From SIAJ01 sp036266155 (lineage in GTDB: Bacteria; Planctomycetota; Planctomycetia; Gemmatales; Gemmataceae), in the NCBI GenBank assembly GCA_036266155.1, contig DATANR010000339.1, positions 1 through 34,474 of the forward strand: DNA of 34,474 nt, in the 5' to 3' direction. A program made the translations under genes and the position numbers. The notes beneath the pieces were generated by a model. It had not been told where the DNA came from. It did no database searches and worked only from the letters and a program-made list of their open reading frames with translations. Numbering within the stretch: position 1 is the stretch's first letter; each line of letters begins with the position of its first letter. Of the stretch, positions 8,902-16,674 are shown in pieces.

Positions 8902-9042
8902 CGGACACCTGAAGCAGTTGATGATTCGTAATCAACCCGCACGAGTTGTTTCAAGCAACCATCTAGTGTAAAGGCTACTGAGGACTAACCGAACGGCAAC
9001 CGCCGAGCCTACTCGCGTCATTAGTGGTTCACTGCAATTGAA

Positions 9043-9152
9043 ACGTAGCCTTCTCGCTCCGCGAGAAGATTGCAGGGCAGGCACCGTTTGAAATAATGGC
9101 CCTTTCTAACGGGCCAGCCTTGCTTACTTCTCGCGGAGCGAGAAGGCTACGT
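9043..9152. repeat. Palindromic element with perfect 26-bp inverted arms
   Basis: Arms 9043-9068 and 9127-9152 are exact reverse complements, separated by 58 bp. Each arm contains its own small hairpin (CTTCTCG ... CGAGAAG around CTCCG or CGGAG). The centre holds another hairpin (TGGCCC ... GGGCCA around TTTCTAAC). The result is a multi-hairpin structure of the REP/MITE type. No transposase gene is associated and no clear target-site duplication was found. Confidence 0.75.
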
Positions 9153-9174
9153 AAGAGCTGCAATGGACGACTGG

Positions 9175-9274
9175 AGCGGACTTCGGGTACTCGTAGCGGA
9201 AGTCGCCAGACTTCCGTTCGAGCGTGAAGACGGAAGTCTGGCGACTTTCGCTACAGAAACTAGACGTCTGCTCT
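9175..9274. repeat. Second palindromic repeat with 24-bp arms
   Basis: Arms 9193-9216 and 9231-9254 are reverse complements with one mismatch. Each contains the 20-nt hairpin unit CGGAAGTCTGGCGACTTCCG or a near copy (9197-9216 and 9231-9250). Looser outer arms, GAGCGGACT near 9175 and a sequence ending GTCTGCTC near 9273, extend the symmetry. Relatives occur at 13524-13555 (27 of 32 bases identical to the reverse complement of 9243-9274) and at 28768-28787. Confidence 0.7.
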
Positions 9275-9315
9275 AACATTGGTCCTTCCGGGTGCTGCTG
9301 TGGGAGTCGGATTGA

Positions 9316-11136
9316 ATGAGTGGGAAATATGCCGAGCACCAGTCGCGATTGGATGCCTGCCTCGCCCGGCCACACGTCTATCCCAAGGACACGTTTTCGG
9401 GCCGAGGCATCGTCATTTGTGCGGGCGGCATTCGCTACTTCACCAACGCCTACGTCTGCACCAGCATTCTGCGGATGCATGGTTGTCGACTGCCAATCCA
9501 GTTCTGGCATCTCGGTCCCGCGGAGATGACGGAAGAGATGCGAACGCTGGTCGCGCACCTCGATGTGACGTGCGTCGACGCTCGCGAGGTTCGCAAAGAA
9601 CATCCGGTTCGCATTCTCAACGGCTGGGAGTTGAAGCCTTTTGCGATGATCCGCTCGCCGTTCGAAGAAGTCCTCCTGCTGGACGCCGACAACGTGGTGG
9701 TACGCGATCCAGCCTTCTTGTTCGACACCCAACAGTACGTCGAAACGGGTGCGATTTTCTGGCCGGACTACAACCGTCTTGAGCCGGCGCGATCGATCTG
9801 GGAAATCATGGGCGTGGACTACCGCAACGAACCTGAGTTCGAGTCCGGGCAGATGGTGGTTGACAAGCGGCGGTGCTGGACGGCCTTGCAACTCACGATG
9901 CACCTGAATGAATGGAGCGATTTCTACTACGACCACATTCACGGGGACAAGGACACTTTCCACATGGCCTGGCGTAAGATCGGTCGGCCGTATGCGATGC
10001 CCGAGCGCGGCATCGAATCCCTGGCGGCGACGATGTGCCAGCACGATTTCAAGGGTCGGCGGTTGTTCCAGCACCGCAATATGCGCAAGTGGCAACTGCA
10101 GGGCGCCAACGAGCCAGTTTCAGGTTTCGAATTCGAGGCGGAGTGCCTGGGCTTCCTGGAAGAATTGCGCGGTCGCTGGTCGATCGCAACGAGGCCGGCC
10201 AGCGGCCCACGCGCCGAACAACTCGTCAGGCAGATCGTCAACCAGCGCCACTATCTCTATTGCCGGATCGGCCATGATTTCCGGCCGGTCGAATTGCTAG
10301 CGCCAAACCGGATCCTCGCCGGCGAGGGCGCCATCGAACACACTTGGGAAGTCATCGGCCCAGACGCGGCGCCGCGAATCGGCATCTTCACCGACGGCCA
10401 ACTCTTGTGCGAACTAGAAGCAGGAGGCTCGTCAATGCTGCATGGCCATTGGCTGATGCATGAGAAAATGGCGGTCGTTCTTCTCCCTTCAGTGCCGGCC
10501 GGTGCGACGCCAATACTTTGGACGTCGCAGACTGGAGAAGACCAATGGATCGCCGCAAACGTCGCGATTCCGACGACGGGAGTGTTCGTGGAGGTCGGCG
10601 TGGCGACCGGCGTGCGGCACAGCAACACGTACTGGCTCGAGCAGCGTGGCTGGACCGGTCTCTTGGTCGAGGCAGACGCGCGGAACCTACCACTCATTGC
10701 CGCATCCCGGAAGGCGCCAGTCGAATTCTGCGCCGCGGCAGACCAGGACGGCGCGACGAATTTCGTGCAGCACCGCGACGTCACGCTGTCAGGATGTCGG
10801 CGACCGAGCAGCGACGGAACGGTCGTGACTGTACCGACGCGCCGGCTTGACTCACTGCTCGCCGAACGGAACATCAGCCACGTTGACCTGATGTCGATCG
10901 ACACCGAAGGCACCGAACTGGAGGTTCTGGCGGGACTCGGTTCCTTGCGACCCACGCTGCTGATTGTCGAACACTGGACTTTGGACCTGACGCCGACCGC
11001 AAGTCAAGAGACAGTGGTGGCGCGACTCGATCGGATGAATTACGAGGTGATCCACACAACCCAAAGCAATTTGATTGCGCGTTTTAATCCACCCTCAGTC
11101 GAGCAGGTGGAGTCGAATGGCAAGGGTAGCGGGTGA
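9316..11136 (+). CDS. Glycosyltransferase / FkbM-type methyltransferase fusion
   Basis: The 606-residue product starts at ATG 9316, with GGGAG about 9 nt upstream. Residues about 30-260 resemble nucleotide-sugar glycosyltransferases of the mannosyltransferase/glycogenin type. The stretch VLLLDADNVV contains the metal and nucleotide-binding DxD at D123-D125, and SGQMVVDKRRCW follows at the usual place for the acceptor side. Residues about 420-590 match the FkbM methyltransferase family: SAM-binding motif I FVEVGVATG (424-432), then GWTGLLVEAD, and the family signature DLMSIDTEGTELEVL. The expected role is transfer of a sugar and O-methylation of a glycan, probably for surface polysaccharide or glycoprotein. 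No signal peptide or transmembrane helix is seen, so it should be cytoplasmic. The GT9-like gene converges on it 14 bp downstream. The linker at residues 260-415 is unassigned. Confidence 0.82.
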   Translation: MSGKYAEHQSRLDACLARPHVYPKDTFSGRGIVICAGGIRYFTNAYVCTSILRMHGCRLPIQFWHLGPAEMTEEMRTLVAHLDVTCVDAREVRKEHPVRILNGWELKPFAMIRSPFEEVLLLDADNVVVRDPAFLFDTQQYVETGAIFWPDYNRLEPARSIWEIMGVDYRNEPEFESGQMVVDKRRCWTALQLTMHLNEWSDFYYDHIHGDKDTFHMAWRKIGRPYAMPERGIESLAATMCQHDFKGRRLFQHRNMRKWQLQGANEPVSGFEFEAECLGFLEELRGRWSIATRPASGPRAEQLVRQIVNQRHYLYCRIGHDFRPVELLAPNRILAGEGAIEHTWEVIGPDAAPRIGIFTDGQLLCELEAGGSSMLHGHWLMHEKMAVVLLPSVPAGATPILWTSQTGEDQWIAANVAIPTTGVFVEVGVATGVRHSNTYWLEQRGWTGLLVEADARNLPLIAASRKAPVEFCAAADQDGATNFVQHRDVTLSGCRRPSSDGTVVTVPTRRLDSLLAERNISHVDLMSIDTEGTELEVLAGLGSLRPTLLIVEHWTLDLTPTASQETVVARLDRMNYEVIHTTQSNLIARFNPPSVEQVESNGKGSG

Positions 11137-11150
11137 GATAGCCGGCGGCG

Positions 11151-12137
11151 TCAGCAGGTCGACAGGTACGTGAGCGCCCCGCCCGCGTGATAAAGATCCA
11201 CCGCTCGAATGACGTCCTCCACGGTGATCAAGTCCAGGCAGCGGCTGATGTGCAAACCGGGCGCGACCGCAACGGGTGCGACGCACAAGTTCTCCGGTTT
11301 GTCTTTCTCATCGCCGTCGCCGAGCGGAACACAGCGCGACTTCCAGCACCCGCCGTTGTCGCAGCACCAGAGGGCGCCATTCGTCTCCAGATAACGGTGA
11401 TGGCCGTACTTTTCCCAGTTTGACGGTTCGCGACCGCCGGCCAACACGACGCAGGCGCGATTCTTCGGTCGTCCGGGCTTCACTTCCACGGCTGCCGCGA
11501 GGTGCATCGCGAATGTCACCGGGCAAATGACGCCGCTGGCGTGGTGCATCAAGCGAACGAACTGGCGGATGTCGGTCCGACCGACGAGATCGATGACGCC
11601 GTGCAGCCGCGGATGCTGATGATGGGCCTCGCCGCATTGAACAAACTGAATGCGGCCGGCAAAGTGGTCGACGACTTTTTGAAAGCGGGCCGGGTCCCAC
11701 CACTTCGCCGTGTAGTCCTGTTTGCCCCCGGCAACCATGATCCAGAATTCACCGTCCCACCCGATCGGCTCTTCCTGTACCTGGCACATCCACGATTTCT
11801 CGAGGTCGGACAAGTGAATGTCGCCACGAAATTTGGTGACGGGAATCCGTAGCCCGAGAACGTCTTCGAGATGACGCACATAGCCGTGGATGAAGTGGTA
11901 CGCACCTTCGTTGCTGTTGTGGATGAGGTCATACCGCATTGGCACGATCGTGACTTCAGGGTCATCTTCGGACAGGCGCGTTATCCAGGGATTGTTTTCC
12001 CAAAGCTGCCCGGCGGGGGTGCGGATGTCCGTGAGAAAGGCGCCTGGATGTGCCGTATGCAGATCGCGGACGGCCGCCGTCATCATGATGATGTCCCCCG
12101 GGCTCAGGTCGCATGTCAAAATGAGCTTTCTGTGCAT
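11151..12137 (-). CDS. Glycosyltransferase family 9-like protein (heptosyltransferase-related)
   Basis: The 328-residue product starts at ATG 12137. The N-terminus LILTCDLSPGDIIMMTAAVR matches the first Rossmann strand and glycine loop of ADP-heptose:LPS heptosyltransferases. The second half keeps the family pattern of VQCGE, DLVGRTDIRQFVRLMHHA and GVICPVTFAMHLAAAV. Family members transfer a sugar from a nucleotide donor to a surface glycan on the cytoplasmic side of the membrane; the donor and acceptor here are unknown. The unusual part is a Cys-rich insert, CCDNGGCWKSRC (C258, C259, C264, C269, with C285 further on), that could bind a metal or form disulfides. No signal peptide is visible. 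With the convergent GT/FkbM gene it suggests a small glycan-decoration locus. Confidence 0.8.
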   Translation of the reverse strand: MHRKLILTCDLSPGDIIMMTAAVRDLHTAHPGAFLTDIRTPAGQLWENNPWITRLSEDDPEVTIVPMRYDLIHNSNEGAYHFIHGYVRHLEDVLGLRIPVTKFRGDIHLSDLEKSWMCQVQEEPIGWDGEFWIMVAGGKQDYTAKWWDPARFQKVVDHFAGRIQFVQCGEAHHQHPRLHGVIDLVGRTDIRQFVRLMHHASGVICPVTFAMHLAAAVEVKPGRPKNRACVVLAGGREPSNWEKYGHHRYLETNGALWCCDNGGCWKSRCVPLGDGDEKDKPENLCVAPVAVAPGLHISRCLDLITVEDVIRAVDLYHAGGALTYLSTC

Positions 12138-12229
12138 ACCTAAACCAGGCGGGTGTTACTGGCCGGCTCCCCAAAAGTCGGTTCAGTGATTATGGTAATC
12201 CCTCGTGCCACGGTCCAAGAAGAGACTCA

Positions 12230-12319
12230 TGGGCAAGCGACGGACCGCAAAGAAGATTCCGCGCCGGTTGCGGGGAGCCGACCGTGAAACCGTCTGGGAC
12301 GCTCAGCCATTTACCTGAA
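12230..12319 (+). CDS. Possible 29-residue basic peptide
   Basis: ATG 12230 to TGA 12319 encodes a peptide beginning MGKRRTAKKIPRRLRGADRE. A GAAGAG sequence about 6 nt upstream could act as ribosome-binding site. The Arg/Lys-rich N-terminus is reminiscent of small nucleic-acid-binding peptides, but at this length chance is a serious alternative. No family is recognised. Confidence 0.2.
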
Positions 12320-12325
12320 GGCAGA

Positions 12326-12379
12326 GATGGCCAACTTTTCTAAGATGGTCACGGATACACCGGGGTTGGCCATCTTAGA
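12326..12379. repeat. Nested inverted repeats
   Basis: GATGGCCAAC at 12326-12335 pairs with GTTGGCCATC at 12365-12374, and TCTAAGATGG at 12339-12348 pairs with CCATCTTAGA at 12370-12379. The two right arms overlap, so only one hairpin can form at a time. This could be an alternative-structure regulatory RNA or a repeat remnant. It ends about 175 bp before the WD40 gene. Confidence 0.5.
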
Positions 12380-12553
12380 ATGCAAAAACTGTATCGATGA
12401 GACTACAGCGTAATGAGTTACGTCGAAAATAATTGACACCAATTCTAGCGCCAAAGACCACCGATTTGCCCGCGTCCTGGCAATATGAACTACATTTGAA
12501 AATCGCGACTCGCCGAAAACCCACGACAGCCGATTCGCTAGGTGAAGTCACCC

Positions 12554-13504
12554 ATGAGTATGCCAACCAACACCGCCGGCCAAAGGTGGCCAACGAACGA
12601 ACCGAAGCCGCTTGTCAGCCTTAAAGACCATGCCGGCGGTGTCCGGGCACTGGCCTTTTCAGCCGACCGCGGCCTCCTGGCTGTAGCGGGCCGGGAAGGA
12701 CCGGCCCGGCTCTGGGACCTGAACGCCAACTTCAAGGAACTCGACGCCCTGGTTCCGGCCGGCGGGCGATTCGACGCGCTCGTGTTCGCCCAGCGTGGGC
12801 GTCTGGTGGCCGGAGCATCGGGGTTCCCGGAGGCGACGGTCCGCATCTGGGACACCTCCAAGGGCGCGCCCCGCGAGGTGGCGGACCTCCTCGGTGTTCG
12901 TGGCCCGCTGCATGCGCTGGCATTCTCGCCAGACGGCAAGTTCCTGGCCGGGGCGGGAGAGGACGGCGCCGTCCGACTCTGGGATGCGGTCGCCACCGGA
13001 ATGCCCTTTGCGGAGTTGCGCGGTCATACGCGCCCGGTCCGCGCGGTCACGTTTACGCCGGACGGGCTAGGGCTCGCCTCTGCCGCCGACGATGGAGTAC
13101 GGCTCTGGGCCGTGGGACGGATCCGATCCTGGCAGCGCGCCGTGCTGACGCACCCCGGAGCAGCAACCGCCGCAACCTTCTCGACGGACGGCAAGGCGCT
13201 GGCAACCGGCGGACAGGATGGATCAGTCCGCCTGTGGGACCCGGCATCGGCCCAGCTTAAGAAGGAGTTGCGGCGCCAGCCCACGGCAATCCGGCTACTC
13301 ACGCCTGCTCAGGACTGTGCGACCGTTGTGGGCGTTTGCGACGGGACGCGAGTCGTGCATTGGGACATGGCAAGCGGATTCGAGTCGCGCGAGTGGGTGC
13401 TGCCCGCAGCCTCGGCCGTCGCGCTGACCTCGGATGCCCGCTACGCGGCGGCGGGCTATCCGGACGGCGTCGCGCAGGTCTTCCGTGTCGCCGCGCAACG
13501 TTAG
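12554..13504 (+). CDS. Seven-bladed WD40 propeller protein
   Basis: The product is 316 residues from ATG 12554, with AGGTG about 9 nt upstream; a GTG at 12542 in the same frame is the alternative. I count seven WD40 repeats, several with the classical ending (ARLWD, VRIWD, VRLWD) and the turn SPDGK. The last two are degenerate (VVHWD, AQVFRV). Seven blades make one closed beta-propeller, a protein-binding platform with no catalytic activity. There is no signal peptide or membrane segment, so it should be cytoplasmic. The bases around the start (AGTCACCCATGAG, 12546-12558) are identical to those at the start of the WD40 kinase gene at 24787, which may hint at common origin. A repeat relative with hairpin potential follows about 20 bp after the stop. 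Confidence 0.85.
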   Translation: MSMPTNTAGQRWPTNEPKPLVSLKDHAGGVRALAFSADRGLLAVAGREGPARLWDLNANFKELDALVPAGGRFDALVFAQRGRLVAGASGFPEATVRIWDTSKGAPREVADLLGVRGPLHALAFSPDGKFLAGAGEDGAVRLWDAVATGMPFAELRGHTRPVRAVTFTPDGLGLASAADDGVRLWAVGRIRSWQRAVLTHPGAATAATFSTDGKALATGGQDGSVRLWDPASAQLKKELRRQPTAIRLLTPAQDCATVVGVCDGTRVVHWDMASGFESREWVLPAASAVALTSDARYAAAGYPDGVAQVFRVAAQR

Positions 13505-13523
13505 TCGGGGCAGAATTACATCG

Positions 13524-13560
13524 AGAGCAGACTTCAACTTTCTGTAGTGGAAGTCCGCTT
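13524..13560. repeat. Dispersed repeat copy with imperfect hairpin after the WD40 gene
   Basis: Bases 13524-13555 match the reverse complement of 9243-9274 at 27 of 32 positions. The element can fold, as GCAGACTT (13527-13534) pairs with AAGTCCGC (13551-13558) with one mismatch and is followed by TTTAGTT. It could therefore also serve as a weak terminator between the WD40 gene and the minus-strand lactonase gene. Confidence 0.5.
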
Positions 13561-13599
13561 TAGTTATCGCAATTGAACATTGCAGTTGCCTGCTGTCGG

Positions 13600-14625
13600 T
13601 CACTTTTTGGCTGGCAACTGATAACCCTCTTTGTTGGTCTTGATGCGATACAGGCTTTTGCCCGCGGTGATGTACAGCACCTTCGCGTCTTCCCCGCGAC
13701 CGAAGCCGACGTTCGTCGGAATCTCGGTCTTGATGTAGCCCAGTTCCTTGCCTTCGGGTGAATAGCAATAGATGCCCGGCCGGTTCTCCGCCCGCACCGC
13801 CGTCCAGATGTTGCCTTCCACGTCGCAGACCATGCCGTCTGGACCGTCTTCCGGCGAATAATCGACGAGCACCTTGCGGAATTTTGCCTTCCCTTCCGGC
13901 GACAGATCGTATGCGAGCAGGGCCATGCGTCCCTTGTGGGTCGGCTCCGGGTCTTCCTTCACACGCAGCCGGCCAATGCCCGTCGAGCCGTTGTCGTTGC
14001 TCACGACGTACATCGTCTTCTGATCCGGGGAGATCGCGACGCCGTTGCACTTGCCGGCGTCCGTGATGATGCGGTGAATACTGCCATCGGTATCGACGCG
14101 ATAGACGGCTTGCACCGGCTGGTCGATCGGCTCGTGGCCAAGGTAACGCGGATCGCTGAAGTAGACGCGTCCCTTTTCGTCGATGGTGATGTCGTTGGGC
14201 GAATTCAGCGGCCGGCCTTCGAACATGCCGGCCAGGATGTAGGACTTGCCCGTCTTCATGTCGGTGCGGGTCACGCGCCGGCCGCCGAAATCGGCGCCCT
14301 CGGCCGCGAGCAGGTTCCCATCCGCGTCAAACTTCAGCCCATTCGACATGCCGCTCGGCGAGCGGAAGATCGTCGCCTTGCCCATTTTCGGATCGTACTT
14401 CCAGATATGGCCTGCTTCGATCGGCTCCTTCTTCTCGCGGGAAACGTGGCTGAAGGTGATGTCGCTGAAATAGACCATGCCATCGGGCGCGACGGCCACG
14501 CCTTCGGTGAGGACCAGGCCGCCGTCGAAGAGCAATTCCAGTTTCGCATCGGGAGGCACCACTGGGTCGGCCGCAAAACTCATACTCGCAAGAACCAGAG
14601 TCACGAACACGGGAGAGGCACGCAT
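13600..14625 (-). CDS. SMP-30/gluconolactonase-like secreted lactonase
   Basis: The product is 341 residues from ATG 14625, with AAGGAG 5 nt upstream; the preceding TTG is less likely to be the start. A short Sec signal (MRASPVFVTLVLASMSFAADP) suggests export to the periplasm. The six-bladed SMP-30 propeller is recognisable from LTEGVAVAPDGMVYFSDI, NSPNDITIDEKGRVYFSDP and CNGVAISPDQKTMYVV. These carry the Glu, Asn and Asp that coordinate the divalent metal in the family. Family members hydrolyse sugar lactones to aldonic acids. The gene starts 24 bp after the stop of the aldolase/dehydrogenase fusion and on the same strand, so the two are very likely one operon. The natural lactone cannot be read from sequence. 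Confidence 0.87.
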   Translation of the reverse strand: MRASPVFVTLVLASMSFAADPVVPPDAKLELLFDGGLVLTEGVAVAPDGMVYFSDITFSHVSREKKEPIEAGHIWKYDPKMGKATIFRSPSGMSNGLKFDADGNLLAAEGADFGGRRVTRTDMKTGKSYILAGMFEGRPLNSPNDITIDEKGRVYFSDPRYLGHEPIDQPVQAVYRVDTDGSIHRIITDAGKCNGVAISPDQKTMYVVSNDNGSTGIGRLRVKEDPEPTHKGRMALLAYDLSPEGKAKFRKVLVDYSPEDGPDGMVCDVEGNIWTAVRAENRPGIYCYSPEGKELGYIKTEIPTNVGFGRGEDAKVLYITAGKSLYRIKTNKEGYQLPAKK

Positions 14626-14649
14626 CAATACTCCTTGATGGGGAAAACC

Positions 14650-16524
14650 TCAGGGGGAACAGATTCGCTTCCACTTGTCTTGAAATCCAGGTCGCGTCAG
14701 GACCTCCGGGTTAACGACGCCGCGCGGCACCCGACCCTGGCTGAGATCGATCATTCCCTGGCAGACGGCCCGGCCGATGTCGCGGAAGAGTTCGTCCGTC
14801 CACGCGATCGCGTGCGGCGCCAGAAGGACATTATCGAACGCAGCCAAGGCATGAGGAGCGGTCACAGGTTCGGTCGCGAAGCAATCGAGAGCCGCCCCGG
14901 CGAGCCGGCGCTCGCGCAAGGCCGCCGCCAGGGCATCCTCGTCCACTATGCTTCCGCGGGCCGTGTTGATCAGATACGCGGTCGGCTTCATCAGGGCCAG
15001 TTCACGCGCAGCGATCAGGTTGCGCGTCTGTTCGTTCAGCGGGCAGTGGACGGAAACGAAGTCGGCGGCGCCGAGTAGTTCTTCGAGCGGAACTGAACGA
15101 GCGCCTGCTGCCGCCACTTCATTTGCGGGAACAAACGGGTCGAAGACGAGCGGTGCGTTCATGCCGAAGCCCGCCAGCAGCTTGACGAGCGCTTTGCCAA
15201 TGCCGCCGAAACCGATGACGCCGAGCGTTTTGTCGCGCAGCTCCGAGCCCATGTGAGCGCTACGTTCGTCCCACCGAGCTTCGCGAACGAGACGATCCTT
15301 GATTCGCACGTTGTGCGACAACGCAAGCATCCAGGCGATGGTCGCTTCCGCCACGGAACGATCGACTGCTCCCGCCGCGATGAAGAGGAGGACGTCGGCC
15401 GCCGTGCAGGCCGCGATGTCGACCGAATCAAAACCGACGCCGAAGCGGCCGAGCGCGAGCAGGTCCTTGCTGTCGGCGAGGCTCACGGCAGTGACACGCG
15501 GGCTCAGAACAACCGCGGCATGAAAACCCGTCAGTTGATCGCTGCCGATCACGGGCCTGTGTTCCGTAAAATAAGTGGCAGACACTGGCGATTCCGCGAA
15601 CATATTCAGGCCGATGTCGCGATAACGCAGCTTGCCATTGGCGTCGAGAAAATCGCCTGTCAGCGCAACGCGAAATGGTCGCGTGGACTTGTGATCCGCA
15701 TTCGCGGGCGTGACGGACGTGATTCGTTCGACCGACCAGTCCGCACGCATCGGCCGGTCGCGGCCGATCGCGCCGAGCGATGCACGCAAGGAACGGATCA
15801 ACATTCCCGTATCCATGCCAAGTGCGATCGCTCGGAAACCCTGGGCAATCCGCCGTTGCACGTCCGCATCGCTGGTCGCCACGACGCCGCACTGCTTACC
15901 GGCTCGTCGCAGCATGTCCTTCAGCGCCAGGATTTGCTCGGCAATGCCCGGCCCTTCCCACTGGCCGCGATGGCCGGCCGACGCGGAGAAATCCGCGGGG
16001 CCGAAGAAGAAGAGTTCGACACCATCCACATGCGCCATCGCGGGCGCCGTGGCCGCCCCACGCACGGTCTCAATGATGGGGACAACCAGGACATTTTCGT
16101 TCGCGGTTGCCGTATGCTCGACAAGCGCCTGGCCCCATGCCGTCGCCCGTTCGGCCCCGATGCCGCGCACGCCTTCGAGCGGATAGCGGGCATAGCGAAC
16201 CGCCTGCTCAAGTTGCTCGACGGTTTCGATCCACGGGATCACGACGCCATCGGCCCCGATGTCGAGCGCTCGCTTGATGAGTCCCCCATTCAGCTCGGCA
16301 ATGCGCACGAGGGCAACGGTATCACTGCGAACCGTGGCCCGGATATGCTCGGTGATTTCCTTCCAGTCGAGGTGGCCATGCTCGGCGTCGATGACGACCC
16401 AATCCATCCCCAGCGCGACGGCCATTTCGGTGATGCTCGGCGCTTCGAGCGTCACCCAAAGGCCAAACGTCGGCTGGTTAGCGGCCCACGTGCGTCGGAG
16501 TTTCTGAAGGGCGGAGAGTTTCAT
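14650..16524 (-). CDS. HpcH/HpaI aldolase fused to a D-2-hydroxyacid dehydrogenase
   Basis: The 624-residue product contains two complete enzymes. Residues 1 to about 262 are a class II pyruvate aldolase of the HpcH/HpaI family: H49 in DAEHGH, R74 in VALVRIAE, and metal ligands E152 (VPIIETVRGA) and D178 (FGPADFSAS). Residues about 283-624 are a D-2-hydroxyacid dehydrogenase: NAD-binding GFGGIG at 438-443, catalytic R523 (INTARGSIVDED), E552 (FATEP) and H571 (LAPHAIAW). Known chemistry would split a 2-keto-3-deoxy sugar acid into pyruvate and an aldehyde or hydroxypyruvate, while the second domain reduces a 2-oxoacid with NAD(P)H. Fusing them suggests direct use of an aldolase product, but that is inference. 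The start at 16524 has no clear ribosome-binding site. It is divergent from the gene at 16675 and precedes the lactonase in an operon. Confidence 0.88.
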   Translation of the reverse strand: MKLSALQKLRRTWAANQPTFGLWVTLEAPSITEMAVALGMDWVVIDAEHGHLDWKEITEHIRATVRSDTVALVRIAELNGGLIKRALDIGADGVVIPWIETVEQLEQAVRYARYPLEGVRGIGAERATAWGQALVEHTATANENVLVVPIIETVRGAATAPAMAHVDGVELFFFGPADFSASAGHRGQWEGPGIAEQILALKDMLRRAGKQCGVVATSDADVQRRIAQGFRAIALGMDTGMLIRSLRASLGAIGRDRPMRADWSVERITSVTPANADHKSTRPFRVALTGDFLDANGKLRYRDIGLNMFAESPVSATYFTEHRPVIGSDQLTGFHAAVVLSPRVTAVSLADSKDLLALGRFGVGFDSVDIAACTAADVLLFIAAGAVDRSVAEATIAWMLALSHNVRIKDRLVREARWDERSAHMGSELRDKTLGVIGFGGIGKALVKLLAGFGMNAPLVFDPFVPANEVAAAGARSVPLEELLGAADFVSVHCPLNEQTRNLIAARELALMKPTAYLINTARGSIVDEDALAAALRERRLAGAALDCFATEPVTAPHALAAFDNVLLAPHAIAWTDELFRDIGRAVCQGMIDLSQGRVPRGVVNPEVLTRPGFQDKWKRICSP

Positions 16525-16674
16525 GGATGACGATCGAAGTTGTGCTGCGATTGGTGATACCCCCTCATTTGCTTATTGGCAAGAAATGCGAGCGCGATCT
16601 GAACGAAACACCAATGGCAAGTTCTCTCGTAGAATCACCGCATCCTGGCAGTTCTTTTTCCTGGGAGAGCGCAC

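Larger units (their letters stand above)
8902..9315. other. Non-coding region with two palindromic repeat elements
   Basis: No plausible gene is present. The region holds the two inverted-repeat elements listed at 9043-9152 and 9175-9274. Its right end supplies the ribosome-binding site (GGGAG, about 9 nt before ATG 9316) of the next gene. Confidence 0.6.
12138..12553. other. 416-bp region, mostly without genes
   Basis: The only notable items are a 29-codon frame at 12230-12319 and the nested inverted repeats at 12326-12379. The right end contains the ribosome-binding site AGGTG just before the WD40 gene. The part from about 12380 to 12530 is AT-richer than the neighbouring genes and may carry the WD40 gene's promoter, although I could not define boxes. 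Confidence 0.4.

Noticed and set aside
9124..10095. Minus-strand frame of 323 codons beginning in the glycosyltransferase gene
   Set aside because: Antisense to the DxD domain and extends into the palindromic repeats, which explains its open state.
13936..15078. Plus-strand open frame of 380 codons
   Set aside because: It spans the reverse strands of both the lactonase and the dehydrogenase genes and crosses their junction; no recognisable domain.
15253..16530. Plus-strand open frame of 425 codons
   Set aside because: It is antisense to the aldolase half of the fusion, whose catalytic motifs are complete; long shadow frames are common in GC-rich genes.
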